Shown: positions 19,245 through 29,116 of the stretch, in pieces
Numbering within the stretch: the first letter of the stretch is position 1
How the letters are laid out: each line of letters opens with the position of its first letter
Source of the DNA: Bordetella ansorpii
GTDB taxonomy: Bacteria; Pseudomonadota; Gammaproteobacteria; Burkholderiales; Burkholderiaceae_B
Direction of reading: 5' to 3'
Assembly (NCBI RefSeq): GCF_900078705.1
Contig: NZ_FKIF01000007.1
Span: forward strand, 930,001-994,000
DNA length: 64,000 bases
Notes under the pieces: model-generated
The model's input: the letters and a program-made list of their open reading frames with translations, nothing else
Database searches by the model: none
What the model was told of the DNA's origin: nothing
Translations under genes and position numbers: made by a program

Positions 19245-21077
19245 TCAGCCGTGCAGCGCCTCGTAGATGCGTTCGGCCAGTTCATCCGAGATGCCGTCCA
19301 CCGACGCCAGGTCGGACACACTGGCCGAGGTCACCCCCGACAATCCGCCGAAACGCGCCAGCAGCCGCTGGCGGCGCCGCGCGCCCACGCCCTCGATCTC
19401 CTCCAGGCGCGACACGTTGCGCGCGCGGGCGCGCTTGGCGCGCATGCCGGTGATGGCGAAGCGGTGCGCCTCGTCGCGCACCTGGGCGATCAGCATCAGC
19501 GCGGCGGACTCCTTGCCCAGCGCCACCGGCAGCCGCTCATCGGCGAACACCAGCGTTTCCAGGCCGACCTTGCGGCCCTCGCCCTTGGCCACGCCCACCA
19601 GCGCCTGGATGTCCAGGCCCAACTCGACGAAGACCTGGCGCGCCACCTCGACCTGCCCCTTGCCGCCGTCGATCAGCACCAGGCCCGGCATGACCGCGTC
19701 GCCATCGGCCACCTTGCCGAAGCGGCGCGTCAGCACCTGCCGCATGGCGGCGTAGTCGTCGCCCGGCGTGATGCCCACGATGTTGTAGCGCCGATACAGC
19801 GAAGGCTGCATGTCGTGGTGTTCGTACACCACGCAGGAAGCCTGCGTGGCCTCGCCGGCGGTATGGCTGATGTCGAAGCACTCGATGCGCAGCGCGTCCA
19901 GCGCGGTCTCGTCGGTATCGAGGTCCAGGGCCTCGGCCAGCGCCAGCGTGCGCGAGGCGCGCGCGCCCGATTCGGTCAGGGCCCGGGCCAGGGCCATTTC
20001 GGCATTCTTCTGGGCCTGCTCCAGCCACGAGCGCCGCAGGCCCTGCGGGCGCGTCAGCACGCGCGGCGGACGCGCCTGGCTCTGCTCGGCCAGCAGGACC
20101 GTCAGGTCCGTGTCGGGCAGCGCGTGGGAACACACCAGCACGGGCGGCATCGCCCCTTCCACGTAGTGCTGGGCCACGAAGGCCTCCAGCACGTCGGCCG
20201 CGGCCTCGCCCTCGGCATGGGTGGGAAAGAACGGTTTGTCGCCCAGGTGGCGGCCGCCCCGCACCATGGCCAGGTTCACGCACACCTTGCCGCCCGCGAT
20301 GGCCACGGCGATGACGTCGGTGTCCTCTTCCCCGTTGGTGCTTTCCATGGTCTGCTGATGCAGCACGCGCGCCAGCGTGCCCATCTGGTCGCGCAGCGCC
20401 GCGGCTTCCTCGAAGCGCAGGTCCATGGACGCTTCCAGCATGCGCGCCTCGATTTCTCCCAGCACCTCCTGCGCCGACCCGTTCATGAAGCGCGCCGCGC
20501 GCCGCACGTCGCCGTCATAGGCCTCGGGCGTGATCGCATCCACACAGGGGGCGGTGCAGCGGCCGATCTGGTGCAGCAGGCAGGGGCGCGAGCGGTTGGC
20601 GAAGACGGTGTCCTCGCAGGTACGCAGGCGGAACACCTTCTGCAGGATCTGGATGGTCTCGCGCACCGCCCAGGCGTTGGGAAACGGGCCGAAGAACTGG
20701 CCTGCGCGGCTGGTCGAGCCTCGGTAATACGCGATGCGGGGGTACTTGTGCGCCGTGATCAGCAGGTACGGATACGACTTGTCGTCGCGGAACAGGATGT
20801 TGTAGCGCGGGCGCAGGCGCTTGATCAGGTTGTTTTCCAGCAGCAGCGCCTCGGCCTCGGAGCGCGTGACCGTGACCTCCACGCGCGCCACCCTGGCCAC
20901 CATCTGCGCGATGCGCGGGCTGGACAGCGTCTTCTGGAAATACGACGAGACACGCTTCTTCAGGTCGCGCGCCTTGCCGACATACATCACCTCGCCCGCG
21001 GCATCCAGGTGCCGGTACACGCCCGGCAGGTGCGGCAGGTCAGACAGGAACGATTTGAGATTGAATTCGTCGGGCAT
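19245..21077 (-). CDS. uvrC: Excinuclease ABC subunit C
   Basis: Dual incision nuclease of nucleotide excision repair. Of 610 residues, the GIY-YIG domain opens the protein ([20 protein letters not shown], about 17-36), a UVR motif lies near 205-235 ([22 protein letters not shown]), the RNase H-like endonuclease covers about 380-540 ([14 protein letters not shown] and [10 protein letters not shown]), and two HhH motifs end the protein ([20 protein letters not shown]). ATG at 21077 lies inside the end of nagZ, with a 38-base overlap, so the two are translationally tied. Confidence 0.97.
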   Translation of the reverse strand: MPDEFNLKSFLSDLPHLPGVYRHLDAAGEVMYVGKARDLKKRVSSYFQKTLSSPRIAQMVARVARVEVTVTRSEAEALLLENNLIKRLRPRYNILFRDDKSYPYLLITAHKYPRIAYYRGSTSRAGQFFGPFPNAWAVRETIQILQKVFRLRTCEDTVFANRSRPCLLHQIGRCTAPCVDAITPEAYDGDVRRAARFMNGSAQEVLGEIEARMLEASMDLRFEEAAALRDQMGTLARVLHQQTMESTNGEEDTDVIAVAIAGGKVCVNLAMVRGGRHLGDKPFFPTHAEGEAAADVLEAFVAQHYVEGAMPPVLVCSHALPDTDLTVLLAEQSQARPPRVLTRPQGLRRSWLEQAQKNAEMALARALTESGARASRTLALAEALDLDTDETALDALRIECFDISHTAGEATQASCVVYEHHDMQPSLYRRYNIVGITPGDDYAAMRQVLTRRFGKVADGDAVMPGLVLIDGGKGQVEVARQVFVELGLDIQALVGVAKGEGRKVGLETLVFADERLPVALGKESAALMLIAQVRDEAHRFAITGMRAKRARARNVSRLEEIEGVGARRRQRLLARFGGLSGVTSASVSDLASVDGISDELAERIYEALHG

Positions 21078-22098
21078 GCTGATAACGGCTGTCTGCCTGC
21101 AGGGAGTCCCAGTTCAGGGCGCGGCGACTGGGCGCCAGGCGGCGGATGCGGGCCACCGATTCGGCGCTGGGCGTGAATTCCAGGCGGGCCAGCAGATCGT
21201 CGGCCATGTCTGGGCGGTTGCACACCAGCACCATGTCGCAGCCTGCGGCCAGGGCGGCCTGGGCGCGGCCCAGGATGTCGCCGGCAACCGCGGCGCCTTC
21301 CATGGTCAGGTCGTCGGAGAACACGACGCCCTCGTAATCCAGCCTGCCGCGCAGGATCTCCTGGATCCAGCGGCGCGAGAAACCGGCCGGCTGCGAATCG
21401 ACCTTGGGATAGATGACGTGCGCCGGCATCACGGCCGGCAGCACGTGCTCGCCCAGCCACCCGTAGGGCGCGGCGTCGTCGGTCATGATGCGTTCGAGCG
21501 TGCGCGGGTCGACGGGGATCTCGTGGTGCGAATCCGCGCCCACGCAGCCGTGGCCCGGAAAATGCTTGCCGCAGGCGCCCATGCCGGCCGAGGCCAGGCC
21601 CTGCGACAGCGCGCGCGCCAGCATGGCGACCACGCGGGCGTCGCGGTGGAAGGCGCGCGTGCCGATCACCTTGCTGACGCCGTAGTCCAGGTCGAGCACG
21701 GGCGCAAAGGTGAAATCGACGCCGCAGGCGCGCAGTTCGGCGGCCAGCACATGGCCCGCGGCGGTGGCCATGCGCATGGCGCCCAGCGGGTCCTGGTCCC
21801 ACGCGCGGCCCAGCGCCTGCATGGGCGGCAGCACGGTGAAGCCGTCGTCGCGGAAACGCTGCACGCGGCCGCCCTCGTGGTCCACCGAGATCAGCAACGG
21901 CTCTTCGCGCGCCTCGTGGATCTTGCGGGTCAGTTCGCACAGTTGCTCGCGGTTCTCGAAGTTGCGCGCGAACAGGATGACGCCGCCCACCAGCGGGTGG
22001 CGCAGGCGGCGCTTCTCTTCCTTGGTCAGCCGCGTGCCGGCCACGTCGACCACGACGGGACCGGGAGGCAGGACGTGCTTGGATCTACGGCGCGCCAT
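21040..22098 (-). CDS. nagZ: Beta-N-acetylhexosaminidase NagZ
   Basis: Cytosolic glycoside hydrolase family 3 enzyme of peptidoglycan recycling, which removes GlcNAc from anhydro-muropeptides and so influences beta-lactamase induction in relatives. 352 residues. The KHFPGHG catalytic loop with its His is present, the nucleophile Asp is in [10 protein letters not shown] near residue 257, and the N-terminal [20 protein letters not shown] block is typical. The start overlaps acpS by 14 bases and the end overlaps uvrC by 38, placing it in the middle of a tight operon. Confidence 0.95.
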   Translation of the reverse strand: MARRRSKHVLPPGPVVVDVAGTRLTKEEKRRLRHPLVGGVILFARNFENREQLCELTRKIHEAREEPLLISVDHEGGRVQRFRDDGFTVLPPMQALGRAWDQDPLGAMRMATAAGHVLAAELRACGVDFTFAPVLDLDYGVSKVIGTRAFHRDARVVAMLARALSQGLASAGMGACGKHFPGHGCVGADSHHEIPVDPRTLERIMTDDAAPYGWLGEHVLPAVMPAHVIYPKVDSQPAGFSRRWIQEILRGRLDYEGVVFSDDLTMEGAAVAGDILGRAQAALAAGCDMVLVCNRPDMADDLLARLEFTPSAESVARIRRLAPSRRALNWDSLQADSRYQHARRIQSQIVPV

Positions 22099-22594
22099 GG
22101 GCGGCTCCTTGGTGTTGGCGCTGTGCGGCGGCCAGCCCGGCCGCGATGGCGGCGGGACGGTGCTCGACCACCACGTAGGCGGCGGCCATGTCGGATTCGT
22201 CGGTCAGCGAGACATGCGCCGCGCCATAGCGCTCGGCATACCAGGCGCGCAGTTCCGGCGACAGCACCAGTACCGGACGGCCGCCCGGCGCGTTCAGCGC
22301 CTGCACGCGCGTCCAGGTCATGGGCATGCGCATGCCCAGCCCGATCGCCTTGGAAAAGGCCTCCTTGGCGGCGAAGCGCGTGGCCAGGAAGCGGATGCCG
22401 CGCGCCGGATCGCGTTGCCGGCGGGCGTGGAATTTCTGCAGTTCCTCGGCGCCCAGGATCTTCCGGGCAAAACGGTCGCCGTGCCGCGCCAGCGCCCGCT
22501 CGATGCGGTCGACGCGGATCAGGTCCATGCCGATGCCGGCGATGCTGCCGGGAGCGGGGGGAATCGAGGCGGTCGAGTCGTCGGGCATGGACAT
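22085..22594 (-). CDS. acpS: Holo-[acyl-carrier-protein] synthase
   Basis: Transfers 4'-phosphopantetheine from CoA to acyl carrier protein. The core signature [18 protein letters not shown] with its Mg-binding Asp is at about 18-36, and [17 protein letters not shown] with its Glu at about 70-86. With 169 residues it is longer than the roughly 126-residue E. coli enzyme, because of some 17 N-terminal and 25 C-terminal residues. ATG at 22594 is chosen, but 22588 is equally possible. It overlaps nagZ by 14 bases. In many beta-proteobacteria it follows pdxJ directly; here a GntR gene stands between. Confidence 0.92.
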   Translation of the reverse strand: MSMPDDSTASIPPAPGSIAGIGMDLIRVDRIERALARHGDRFARKILGAEELQKFHARRQRDPARGIRFLATRFAAKEAFSKAIGLGMRMPMTWTRVQALNAPGGRPVLVLSPELRAWYAERYGAAHVSLTDESDMAAAYVVVEHRPAAIAAGLAAAQRQHQGAAHGAP

Positions 22595-22772
22595 CGCAGG
22601 AACGGGGCGCGGGGTAAGGAAACGGACAGGCACGCAAGCGTGCATAGACGAATGATACGCGAGGCCTGCGCGGGCGCCAGGGCGCTTCGGGCGTGCCCGC
22701 CTGCCCGTCCTGGCGGCATCCCGGAGACCCGCGCCGGCCCGGAGGCGGCCGCGTGCGGACCGCCAGGAAGAT

Positions 22773-23462
22773 TCAAGAGGCCAGGTGGCGGTTCATCGCC
22801 AGATAGGCGTCGCGCGACGGCGCCAGGTGGTCGCGGCACAGGCGGATCAGGTCATCGCGCCGGCCCGCTTTCAGGGCCTCGATCATCGCCCAGTGTTCCT
22901 GCCGCGCGCGTTCGCGATAGCGCGCGTCGGCCAGCGAACTGAAGCGGATGGCATGCGTCTGGCGCGCGTATTCGACGATGGCCCGGGCCAGCACCGTATT
23001 CTCGCAATGCGAGAACAACGCCTGGTGGAAACGCACATTGCTGCGGAACACCGCGCGCGGGTCCAGTCCCGCCACGGCCGCGTCGTGCTCGCGCTGGATG
23101 GCGATCAGCTCCTGCAGGGCGGCCTGCGGCAGCGGACAAGGCAGATGGCGGGCCGCCTCGGTTTCGAGCAGTTCGCGCATCTGGTAGAGATCGGCCACTT
23201 CGCGCGGCGAGAAGGCGCGCACTTCGCAGCCGATGTTCTTGCGCCGCTCGACCAGGCCCAGCAGCGCCAGTTCGCCCAGCACGGTGCGCGCGACGTGGCG
23301 CTTCAGATTGAAGCGCCGCATCAGGTCGTCCTCGATCAGGCGCTCGCGCGGATGCAGGCGGCCCAGGACGATGTCTTCCTCCAGCTCGCAGACGACCGCC
23401 GTCAGGTCGACGGCGGACAGTTCGCTGGAAGCGTCGGGAGCGATGGCGGCGGTGCGGGGCAT
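22773..23462 (-). CDS. GntR-family regulator (FadR subfamily, FCD domain)
   Basis: Regulator of 229 residues: winged HTH at about 20-85 ([46 protein letters not shown]) and an all-helical FCD ligand domain from about 90 onwards, with likely metal-binding Asp/His positions ([11 protein letters not shown] and later [15 protein letters not shown]). The usual RTPVREAL stretch is replaced by KRHVARTVL. It lies 33 bases after pdxJ and 178 bases before acpS, same strand, in the midst of housekeeping genes. Its target and ligand cannot be told. Confidence 0.87.
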   Translation of the reverse strand: MPRTAAIAPDASSELSAVDLTAVVCELEEDIVLGRLHPRERLIEDDLMRRFNLKRHVARTVLGELALLGLVERRKNIGCEVRAFSPREVADLYQMRELLETEAARHLPCPLPQAALQELIAIQREHDAAVAGLDPRAVFRSNVRFHQALFSHCENTVLARAIVEYARQTHAIRFSSLADARYRERARQEHWAMIEALKAGRRDDLIRLCRDHLAPSRDAYLAMNRHLAS

Positions 23463-23495
23463 GGCGGACCGGTTCGGCGAACGGCCAGCAGGGGA

Positions 23496-24266
23496 TCAGG
23501 CGCCGCCGCGCTGGCCGCCGCGCTCGCCGCCGCGCTGCGCCTGCAGGCGCGCCTGCACCATCAGCGCCTTCATGTCGCGCACGGCCTTTTCCCAGCCATC
23601 GAACACGGACTGCGCCACGATGGCATGGCCGATGTTCAGTTCGGCGATGCCGTCGATGGCGGCCATGGCCGACACGTTGCCGTAATGCAGCCCGTGGCCG
23701 GCATTGACGCGCAGCCCGGCGCGCAGGCCGTGGGCCACGGCGGCGCGCACGCGCGCCAGTTCGGCCTGCTCTTGCCCGGGCTGGGTGGCTTCGGCATAGG
23801 CCCCGGTATGCAGTTCGATGACCGGCGCGCCGGCGCGCACGGCGGCGTCGATCTGGGCGGGTTCGGGATCGATGAACAGCGACACGCGGATGCCGGCTTC
23901 GGCCAGTTGCGCCACGGCATCGGACACCGCCGCGAAACCGCCAACCACGTCCAGGCCGCCTTCGGTGGTGAGTTCGGTGCGTTTCTCGGGCACCAGGCAG
24001 ACGTCGCTGGGCCGGACGGCGCAGGCGATGTCCAGCATCTCGCGCGTGATGGCGCATTCCAGGTTCATGCGCGTGCGCAGCAGCGGCCGGATGGCATGCA
24101 CGTCGGCGTCCTGGATGTGGCGCCGGTCTTCGCGCAGGTGCAGGGTGATGAGGTCGGCGCCCGCATCCTCGGCCCGCAGCGCCGCCTGTACCGGATCGGG
24201 GTAAGGCGTGTGGCGCTGCTGACGGAGGGTGGCTACATGATCGATATTGACGCCGAGTTCTATCAT
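23496..24266 (-). CDS. pdxJ: Pyridoxine 5'-phosphate synthase
   Basis: Final ring-closing step of the DXP-dependent vitamin B6 pathway (deoxyxylulose phosphate plus aminoacetone phosphate gives PNP); cytosolic TIM barrel. 256 residues. The N-terminus [22 protein letters not shown] and later [34 protein letters not shown]-type [11 protein letters not shown] and [10 protein letters not shown] blocks are all intact. A Gly/Arg-rich tail of about 12 residues ends the protein. The ATG overlaps the terminal codon of the upstream efflux channel gene by ATGA (24263-24266). Confidence 0.96.
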   Translation of the reverse strand: MIELGVNIDHVATLRQQRHTPYPDPVQAALRAEDAGADLITLHLREDRRHIQDADVHAIRPLLRTRMNLECAITREMLDIACAVRPSDVCLVPEKRTELTTEGGLDVVGGFAAVSDAVAQLAEAGIRVSLFIDPEPAQIDAAVRAGAPVIELHTGAYAEATQPGQEQAELARVRAAVAHGLRAGLRVNAGHGLHYGNVSAMAAIDGIAELNIGHAIVAQSVFDGWEKAVRDMKALMVQARLQAQRGGERGGQRGGA

Positions 24267-25818
24267 TGTTGCTGAGATGCCGTTTGCGGCGCGGGCTGCG
24301 CGGCTACGGTCGTTTCATTCCAGCCGCCGCCCAGCGCCTTGTACAGCTCGACGCGGTTGACCAGGGAATCCAGCCCGGTCTGCACCAGCGAGAGCTGCGC
24401 GTTGAAGAAATCCACCTGCGCGGTCTGCACCTGCAGGAAGCTGTCGATGCCGCCACGATAGCGCATGTCCGACAGTTCCAGCGTACGCGCCGACGACACC
24501 TGAAGGGCGCGCTGGGCGTCGAGCTGGGCATTGTAGGTGGCTTCTCCGGCCAGCGCGTCGGCGACCTCGCGGAATGCCTGCTGGATCGTCTGCTCGTATT
24601 GCGACACGGCGATATTATCGCGCGCGCGCGCGCCAGATTCAGGCCCTCGCGCACACTGCCGCCCGCGAAGATCGGCGTCTGGATCGACGGGGAGAAACTC
24701 CAGAAGCCCTGCCCGCCCTTGAACAAATCGCCCAGCGACGAACTGGTGGAGCCCAGCAGGCCCGTCAGCGAGATGGTCGGGAAGAATGCCGCGCGCGCCG
24801 CGCCGATGTTGGCGTTGGCGGCCTTCAGCTGGTTTTCGGCGGCCAGGATGTCCGGGCGGCGTTCGAGCAGGTCGGACGGCAGGCCCGACGGCACGGACGC
24901 CACCAGTTGGTCGCGGCCGAATTCGAGCGGCGCCGGCAGGTCGGCGGGCAGGCTGGGCAACCCGGTCAGCACCACCAGGGCGTTCTGCGCCTGGGCGCGG
25001 GTGCGCGCCAGTTGCGCCAGGTTGGCCGATGCCGTGTCCAGCAGCGACTTGGACTGGTTCAGGTCCAGTTCGGAAGCCACGCCGCCGTCGAAGCGCGTCT
25101 TCACCAGGTCGTAGGACTGCTGGCGCGAGGCCAGCGTCTGCTGGGTCAGGTCGAGCTGGACGTCGGCGGCGCGCAAGTTGAAGTAGGCCTCGGCCACCGC
25201 GCCCACCAAGGTGATGTGCACGCTGCGCTGCGACTGCTCGGTCGACAGGTACTGCTGATAGGCGGCCTCGGACAGGTTGCGCAGGCGGCCGAACAGGTCG
25301 ATCTCGAACGACGTCAGGCCCAGGCCGGCCTGATACTGGCTGGAGATCGAGGGAGAATCGGGCCCGCCCTGCCGCATGTTGGCGGGCAGGCGTTGCCGCG
25401 TGCCCTGCACGCCGGCACCGATGCTGGGCCATTGCGAGGCACGCTGCACGCCATATTGCGCGCGCGCCTCCTCGACGCGCTGCACGGCCACGCGCAGGTC
25501 GCGGCTGTTGGCCAGCGACAGTTCGATCAGCTTCTGCAGGCGCGGATCGCGGAAGAACTCGCGCCAGCCGATGTCGGCCGCGGCGTAGGCGCCGGCCGGC
25601 GCCACCGCCGCCGCGGGCTGGCTGTTGACGGATGCCTTCGTCTGGTAGTCGCCGAACTGCACCTTGGGCTGGTCGGGATACGTGGCCTGCACGGGCGCGT
25701 CGGGACGCTTGTAGTCGGGCGCCAGCGAGCAGCCCGCCAGCGCGGCGACCAGTGCAGTCGCCAGCACGCCGCGCGCGGACTTCGCCAGTTGGGGCCGGGT
25801 CATGGAACGGGCCATCAT
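24263..25818 (-). pseudogene. RND outer-membrane channel (OprM/NodT family), frameshifted at a CG repeat
   Basis: Outer-membrane lipoprotein channel of a tripartite drug pump. The first 395 residues are normal: signal peptide with lipobox LAGC, then WREFFRDPRLQKLIELSLANS, FEIDLFGRLRNLSEAAY and RPDILAAENQLKAANANIGAARAAFFP. At the (CG)7 tract 24619-24632 the frame is lost: after LNLARARA the current frame reads out-of-family residues and stops at 24304, while the family sequence (DNIAVSQYEQTIQQAFREVADAL) continues in another frame to a stop at 24263. The total length is 1556 bases, two more than a multiple of three. ATG at 25818 overlaps the pump's stop. As read, the last channel repeat is lost and the product should not work. 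A sequencing error is possible. Confidence 0.8.
24619..24632. repeat. (CG)7 dinucleotide tract at the frameshift
   Basis: Seven CG units in a row inside the channel gene. With six units, or with one added base, the family reading frame is restored. Such tracts slip during replication and are also hard to sequence. Confidence 0.9.
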
Positions 25819-28800
25819 TACTTGTTCTCCTGGCCGCCTTGCGGGTTGCGCGGCGCGTGGGGATCGGCCGCCTGGCCGGCGGCCTGTTGTTCTTCGGCGC
25901 GCTTGGCGGCCTGCTCGGCTTCGAACGCCTTCGCTTCGGCGCCCAGCAGGCGCGGCTTGGACTTGAACAGGCCCAGCACCACCACGAAGAACGTCGGCAC
26001 GAACAGCACGGCGAACGGCGTGGCGGCCAGCATGCCGCCCAGCACGCCGTAGCCCACCGCGCGCTGGCTGGCGGCGCCGGCGCCGCTGGCCATGGCCAGC
26101 GGCACCACGCCCAGGATGAAGGCCAGCGAGGTCATCAGGATAGGACGGAAGCGCAGGCGCGCCGCCTCGACCGCGGACTCGCGCAGCCCCATGCCGCGGG
26201 CGTACTGGTCCTTGGCGAATTCCACGATCAGGATGGCGTTCTTGGCCGCCAGGCCGATCACCGTGACCATGCCCACCTGGAAGTACACGTCGTTGGACAT
26301 GCCCATGGCCGACACCAGCGCCACGGCGCCCAGCATGCCCAAGGGCACCACCAGCATCACCGACAGCGGGATGGCCCAGCTTTCGTACAGCGCGGCCAGC
26401 ACCAGGAACACCACCAGCAGCGCCAGCGCCATCAGGATGGGCGCCTGGCTGCCGGCCTGCATTTCCTGATAGGACAGGCCGCTCCATTCGTAGCCGAAGC
26501 CCGGCGGCAGCTCGCCCATCAGGCGCTGCATCTCGGCCATGGCCTCGCCCGAGGTGTAGCCGGGCGCGGCGTCGCCGCCGATCCGGATCGACTCGTAGCT
26601 GTTGTAGCGCACCACCTGCACCGGCCCCTGGACCCACTTGGCCGTGACGAAGGACGACAGGGGCACCATGCCGCCGCTGCTGTTGCGCGCGTTCAGGCGC
26701 AGCACGTCCTCGACCTGCATGCGGTACTTCTGGTCGGCTTGCACCCACACGTTCTGCATGCGCCCCTGGTTGGGGAACTTGTTGATGTAGGAGGAACCCA
26801 CGGCGGTCGACAGCAGGTTGGCGGCCTCCGCGAAGTCGACGCCCAGCGCCGCCGCCTTCTGGCGGTCGATCTCCAGGCTGAGCTGCGCGCCCGGACCCAG
26901 GCCGGTGATGCGCACCTGGGCCAGCTTGGGGCTCTGCATCGCGGCGCCCATCAGTTGCGCGGTGGCCGCGGCCAGCGCTTCGGTGCCGGCGTTGGCGCGG
27001 TCCTGCAGGCGGAAGTCGAAGCCGCTGGCATTGCCCAGTTCCGAAATGGCCGGCGGCACCACGGTGAAGACCATGGCGTCGTGGATGCCCATCAACAGGT
27101 TGCCGATGGCGCCGCCCGCGATGGCGCCCGCGCTGTTCTCTTCACCCTTGCGGTCGTCGAAGTCCTTCAGCGTGGTGAAGGCGATGGCCGCGTTCAGGCC
27201 GCTGCCGTTGAAGCTGAAGCCCTGCACCGTGATGATGTTCTGCACCGCGGGAACCTTGCGGAAATAGGCCTCCACCTGCTCGATGACTTCGACGGTGCGG
27301 TTGGCCGAGGCGCCCGCCGGCAGTTCGATGTTGCTGATCACGTAGCCCTGGTCTTCCTCGGGCAGGAACGACGACGGCATGCGCAGGTACAGCCAGCCCA
27401 GCGCGACCACCAGCACGGCGAACACCAGCATCATGCGCCCGCCCTTGTGCAGGGTGCGCGACACCCAGTTCTGGTAGCCGTGGGTGGTGGCGTCGAACTT
27501 GCGGTTGAACCAGCCAAAGAAGCCGCGCTTCTGGTGATGCTGGCCCTTGGGGATGGGTTTCAGGATGGTGGCGCACAGCGCCGGCGTGAAGCTCAGCGCC
27601 AGGAACGCCGAGAAGAAGATCGACACGGCCATGGCGACCGAGAACTGGCGGTAGATGACGCCCACCGAGCCGCTCATGAAGGCCAGCGGCAGGAACACCG
27701 CGATCAGCACCAGCGTGATGCCCACGATGGCGCCGCTGATCTGCGGCATGGCCTTCTTCGTGGCCTCCTTGGGCGGCAGGCCCTCCTCGACCATGATGCG
27801 CTCGACGTTCTCGACCACCACGATGGCGTCGTCCACCAGGATCCCGATGGCCAGCACCATGGCGAACATGGTCAGTACGTTGATGGAGAATCCGAGCGCC
27901 AGCATCACCGCGAAAGCGCCCAGCATCGCCACCGGCACCACCAGCGCGGGGATCAGCGTGTAGCGCACGTTCTGCAGGAACAGGAACATCACCAGGAACA
28001 CCAGCACCATGGCTTCGCCCAGGGTGTGCAGCACCTGCGTGATGGAGACCTTCACGTACGGCGCGGTGTCGTAGGGAACGTCGTACTTGATGTTGGACGG
28101 GAAGAACCTGGACAGTTCGTCCATCTGTTTCTTCACGCCCTCGGCCGTGGCCAGGGCATTGGCGCCCGGGGCCAGCACGATGGCGAAGGCCGCCGTGGGC
28201 TTGCCGTTCAGGCGCGCGCCGAACTGGTAGTTGTCGGCGCCCACCTCGACCCGCGCCACGTCACGCAGCAGCACGCGCGAGCCATCGGCATTGGCGCGCA
28301 GCAGGATGTTGCCGAACCCCTCGACCGTGGACAACTGGCCGTTGGCGATGACGGTCGCCGTGGCGCGCTGGCTGTCGGGGTTGGGCGGCTGGCCGATGGT
28401 GCCGCCGGAGATCAGCACGTTCTGGTTGGAGATCGCCTGGTTGACCTCGGCGATGCTCATGTTGAAGCCGACCAGCTTGTTCGGGTCGACCCAGACGCGC
28501 ATGGCGCGCGGCGCGGCGAACAACTGGAAGCGGCCGACGCCCGTGACGCGCGACACCGGATTCTGGATGTTGCGCTTGACGTAGTCGGCCAGCGCCGTCT
28601 GGTCCATCGAGCCATCGACCGACGACAGCGTGACGATCATCAGGAAGCCGGCGCTGGTCTTCTCATAGCGCAGGCCCTGCTGCACCACCGCCTGCGGCAG
28701 TTGCGCCGAGACGTTGGACACGCGGTTCTGCACGTCCACCTGCGCCAGGTCGGGATCGGTGCCCGGCGCGAAGGTGACGGTGATCTGGGCCTGGCCGTAC

Positions 28801-29051
28801 GCATCGCTGACCGATTCGTAGTACAGCAGGCCCTTGGCGCCGTTCAGTTCGTCCTCGATGATGCTGGTGACGGACTGGGATACCTCTTTGGCCGAGGCGC
28901 CGGGGTAAGTCGCGGTGATCTGGATGGCAGGCGGCGCGACGTCCGGGTACTGCGAGATCGGCATGTTGTTGACCGCCAGGATCCCCACCAGAAGGATGAA
29001 GAAGGAAACCACCCAGGCGAAGATCGGTCGGTCGATGAAAAATTGCGGCAT
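25818..29051 (-). CDS. RND multidrug efflux transporter, inner-membrane pump (MexB/AcrB type, HAE1)
   Basis: Proton-driven drug/proton antiporter of 1077 residues with the HAE1 layout: first helix at about 10-28 (FAWVVSFFILLVGILAV), the two large periplasmic loops, and 12 membrane helices. The proton-relay Asp pair is in GILVDDAIVVVENVERIM near 405, and the relay Lys in GLAAKNAILIVEFAKD near 940. The C-terminal tail (about 45 residues) is Gln/Ala-rich and hydrophilic. It lies between the adaptor (66 bases upstream) and the channel gene (TAATG overlap). It resembles MexB, AcrB and AxyB; substrates likely include beta-lactams and other amphiphiles (inference). Confidence 0.95.
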   Translation of the reverse strand: MPQFFIDRPIFAWVVSFFILLVGILAVNNMPISQYPDVAPPAIQITATYPGASAKEVSQSVTSIIEDELNGAKGLLYYESVSDAYGQAQITVTFAPGTDPDLAQVDVQNRVSNVSAQLPQAVVQQGLRYEKTSAGFLMIVTLSSVDGSMDQTALADYVKRNIQNPVSRVTGVGRFQLFAAPRAMRVWVDPNKLVGFNMSIAEVNQAISNQNVLISGGTIGQPPNPDSQRATATVIANGQLSTVEGFGNILLRANADGSRVLLRDVARVEVGADNYQFGARLNGKPTAAFAIVLAPGANALATAEGVKKQMDELSRFFPSNIKYDVPYDTAPYVKVSITQVLHTLGEAMVLVFLVMFLFLQNVRYTLIPALVVPVAMLGAFAVMLALGFSINVLTMFAMVLAIGILVDDAIVVVENVERIMVEEGLPPKEATKKAMPQISGAIVGITLVLIAVFLPLAFMSGSVGVIYRQFSVAMAVSIFFSAFLALSFTPALCATILKPIPKGQHHQKRGFFGWFNRKFDATTHGYQNWVSRTLHKGGRMMLVFAVLVVALGWLYLRMPSSFLPEEDQGYVISNIELPAGASANRTVEVIEQVEAYFRKVPAVQNIITVQGFSFNGSGLNAAIAFTTLKDFDDRKGEENSAGAIAGGAIGNLLMGIHDAMVFTVVPPAISELGNASGFDFRLQDRANAGTEALAAATAQLMGAAMQSPKLAQVRITGLGPGAQLSLEIDRQKAAALGVDFAEAANLLSTAVGSSYINKFPNQGRMQNVWVQADQKYRMQVEDVLRLNARNSSGGMVPLSSFVTAKWVQGPVQVVRYNSYESIRIGGDAAPGYTSGEAMAEMQRLMGELPPGFGYEWSGLSYQEMQAGSQAPILMALALLVVFLVLAALYESWAIPLSVMLVVPLGMLGAVALVSAMGMSNDVYFQVGMVTVIGLAAKNAILIVEFAKDQYARGMGLRESAVEAARLRFRPILMTSLAFILGVVPLAMASGAGAASQRAVGYGVLGGMLAATPFAVLFVPTFFVVVLGLFKSKPRLLGAEAKAFEAEQAAKRAEEQQAAGQAADPHAPRNPQGGQENK

Positions 29052-29116
29052 GTCGGCTGACTCGTAAAGCGCTGCTCACGGACGGGGAACGCGGCGCGTC
29101 ATGCGCCGCGTGCCGC

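Noticed and set aside
19119..21176. 685-codon plus-strand open frame opposite uvrC
   Set aside because: Antisense shadow; uvrC on the minus strand has complete GIY-YIG, UVR and HhH domains.
24619..24632. Programmed ribosomal frameshift at the CG tract
   Set aside because: No slippery heptamer, no downstream pseudoknot is evident, and the family does not use frameshifting.
25632..29060. 1142-codon open frame opposite the RND pump gene
   Set aside because: Its translation is His/Gln/Arg-rich with no known domain and is the antisense shadow of a clear pump gene.
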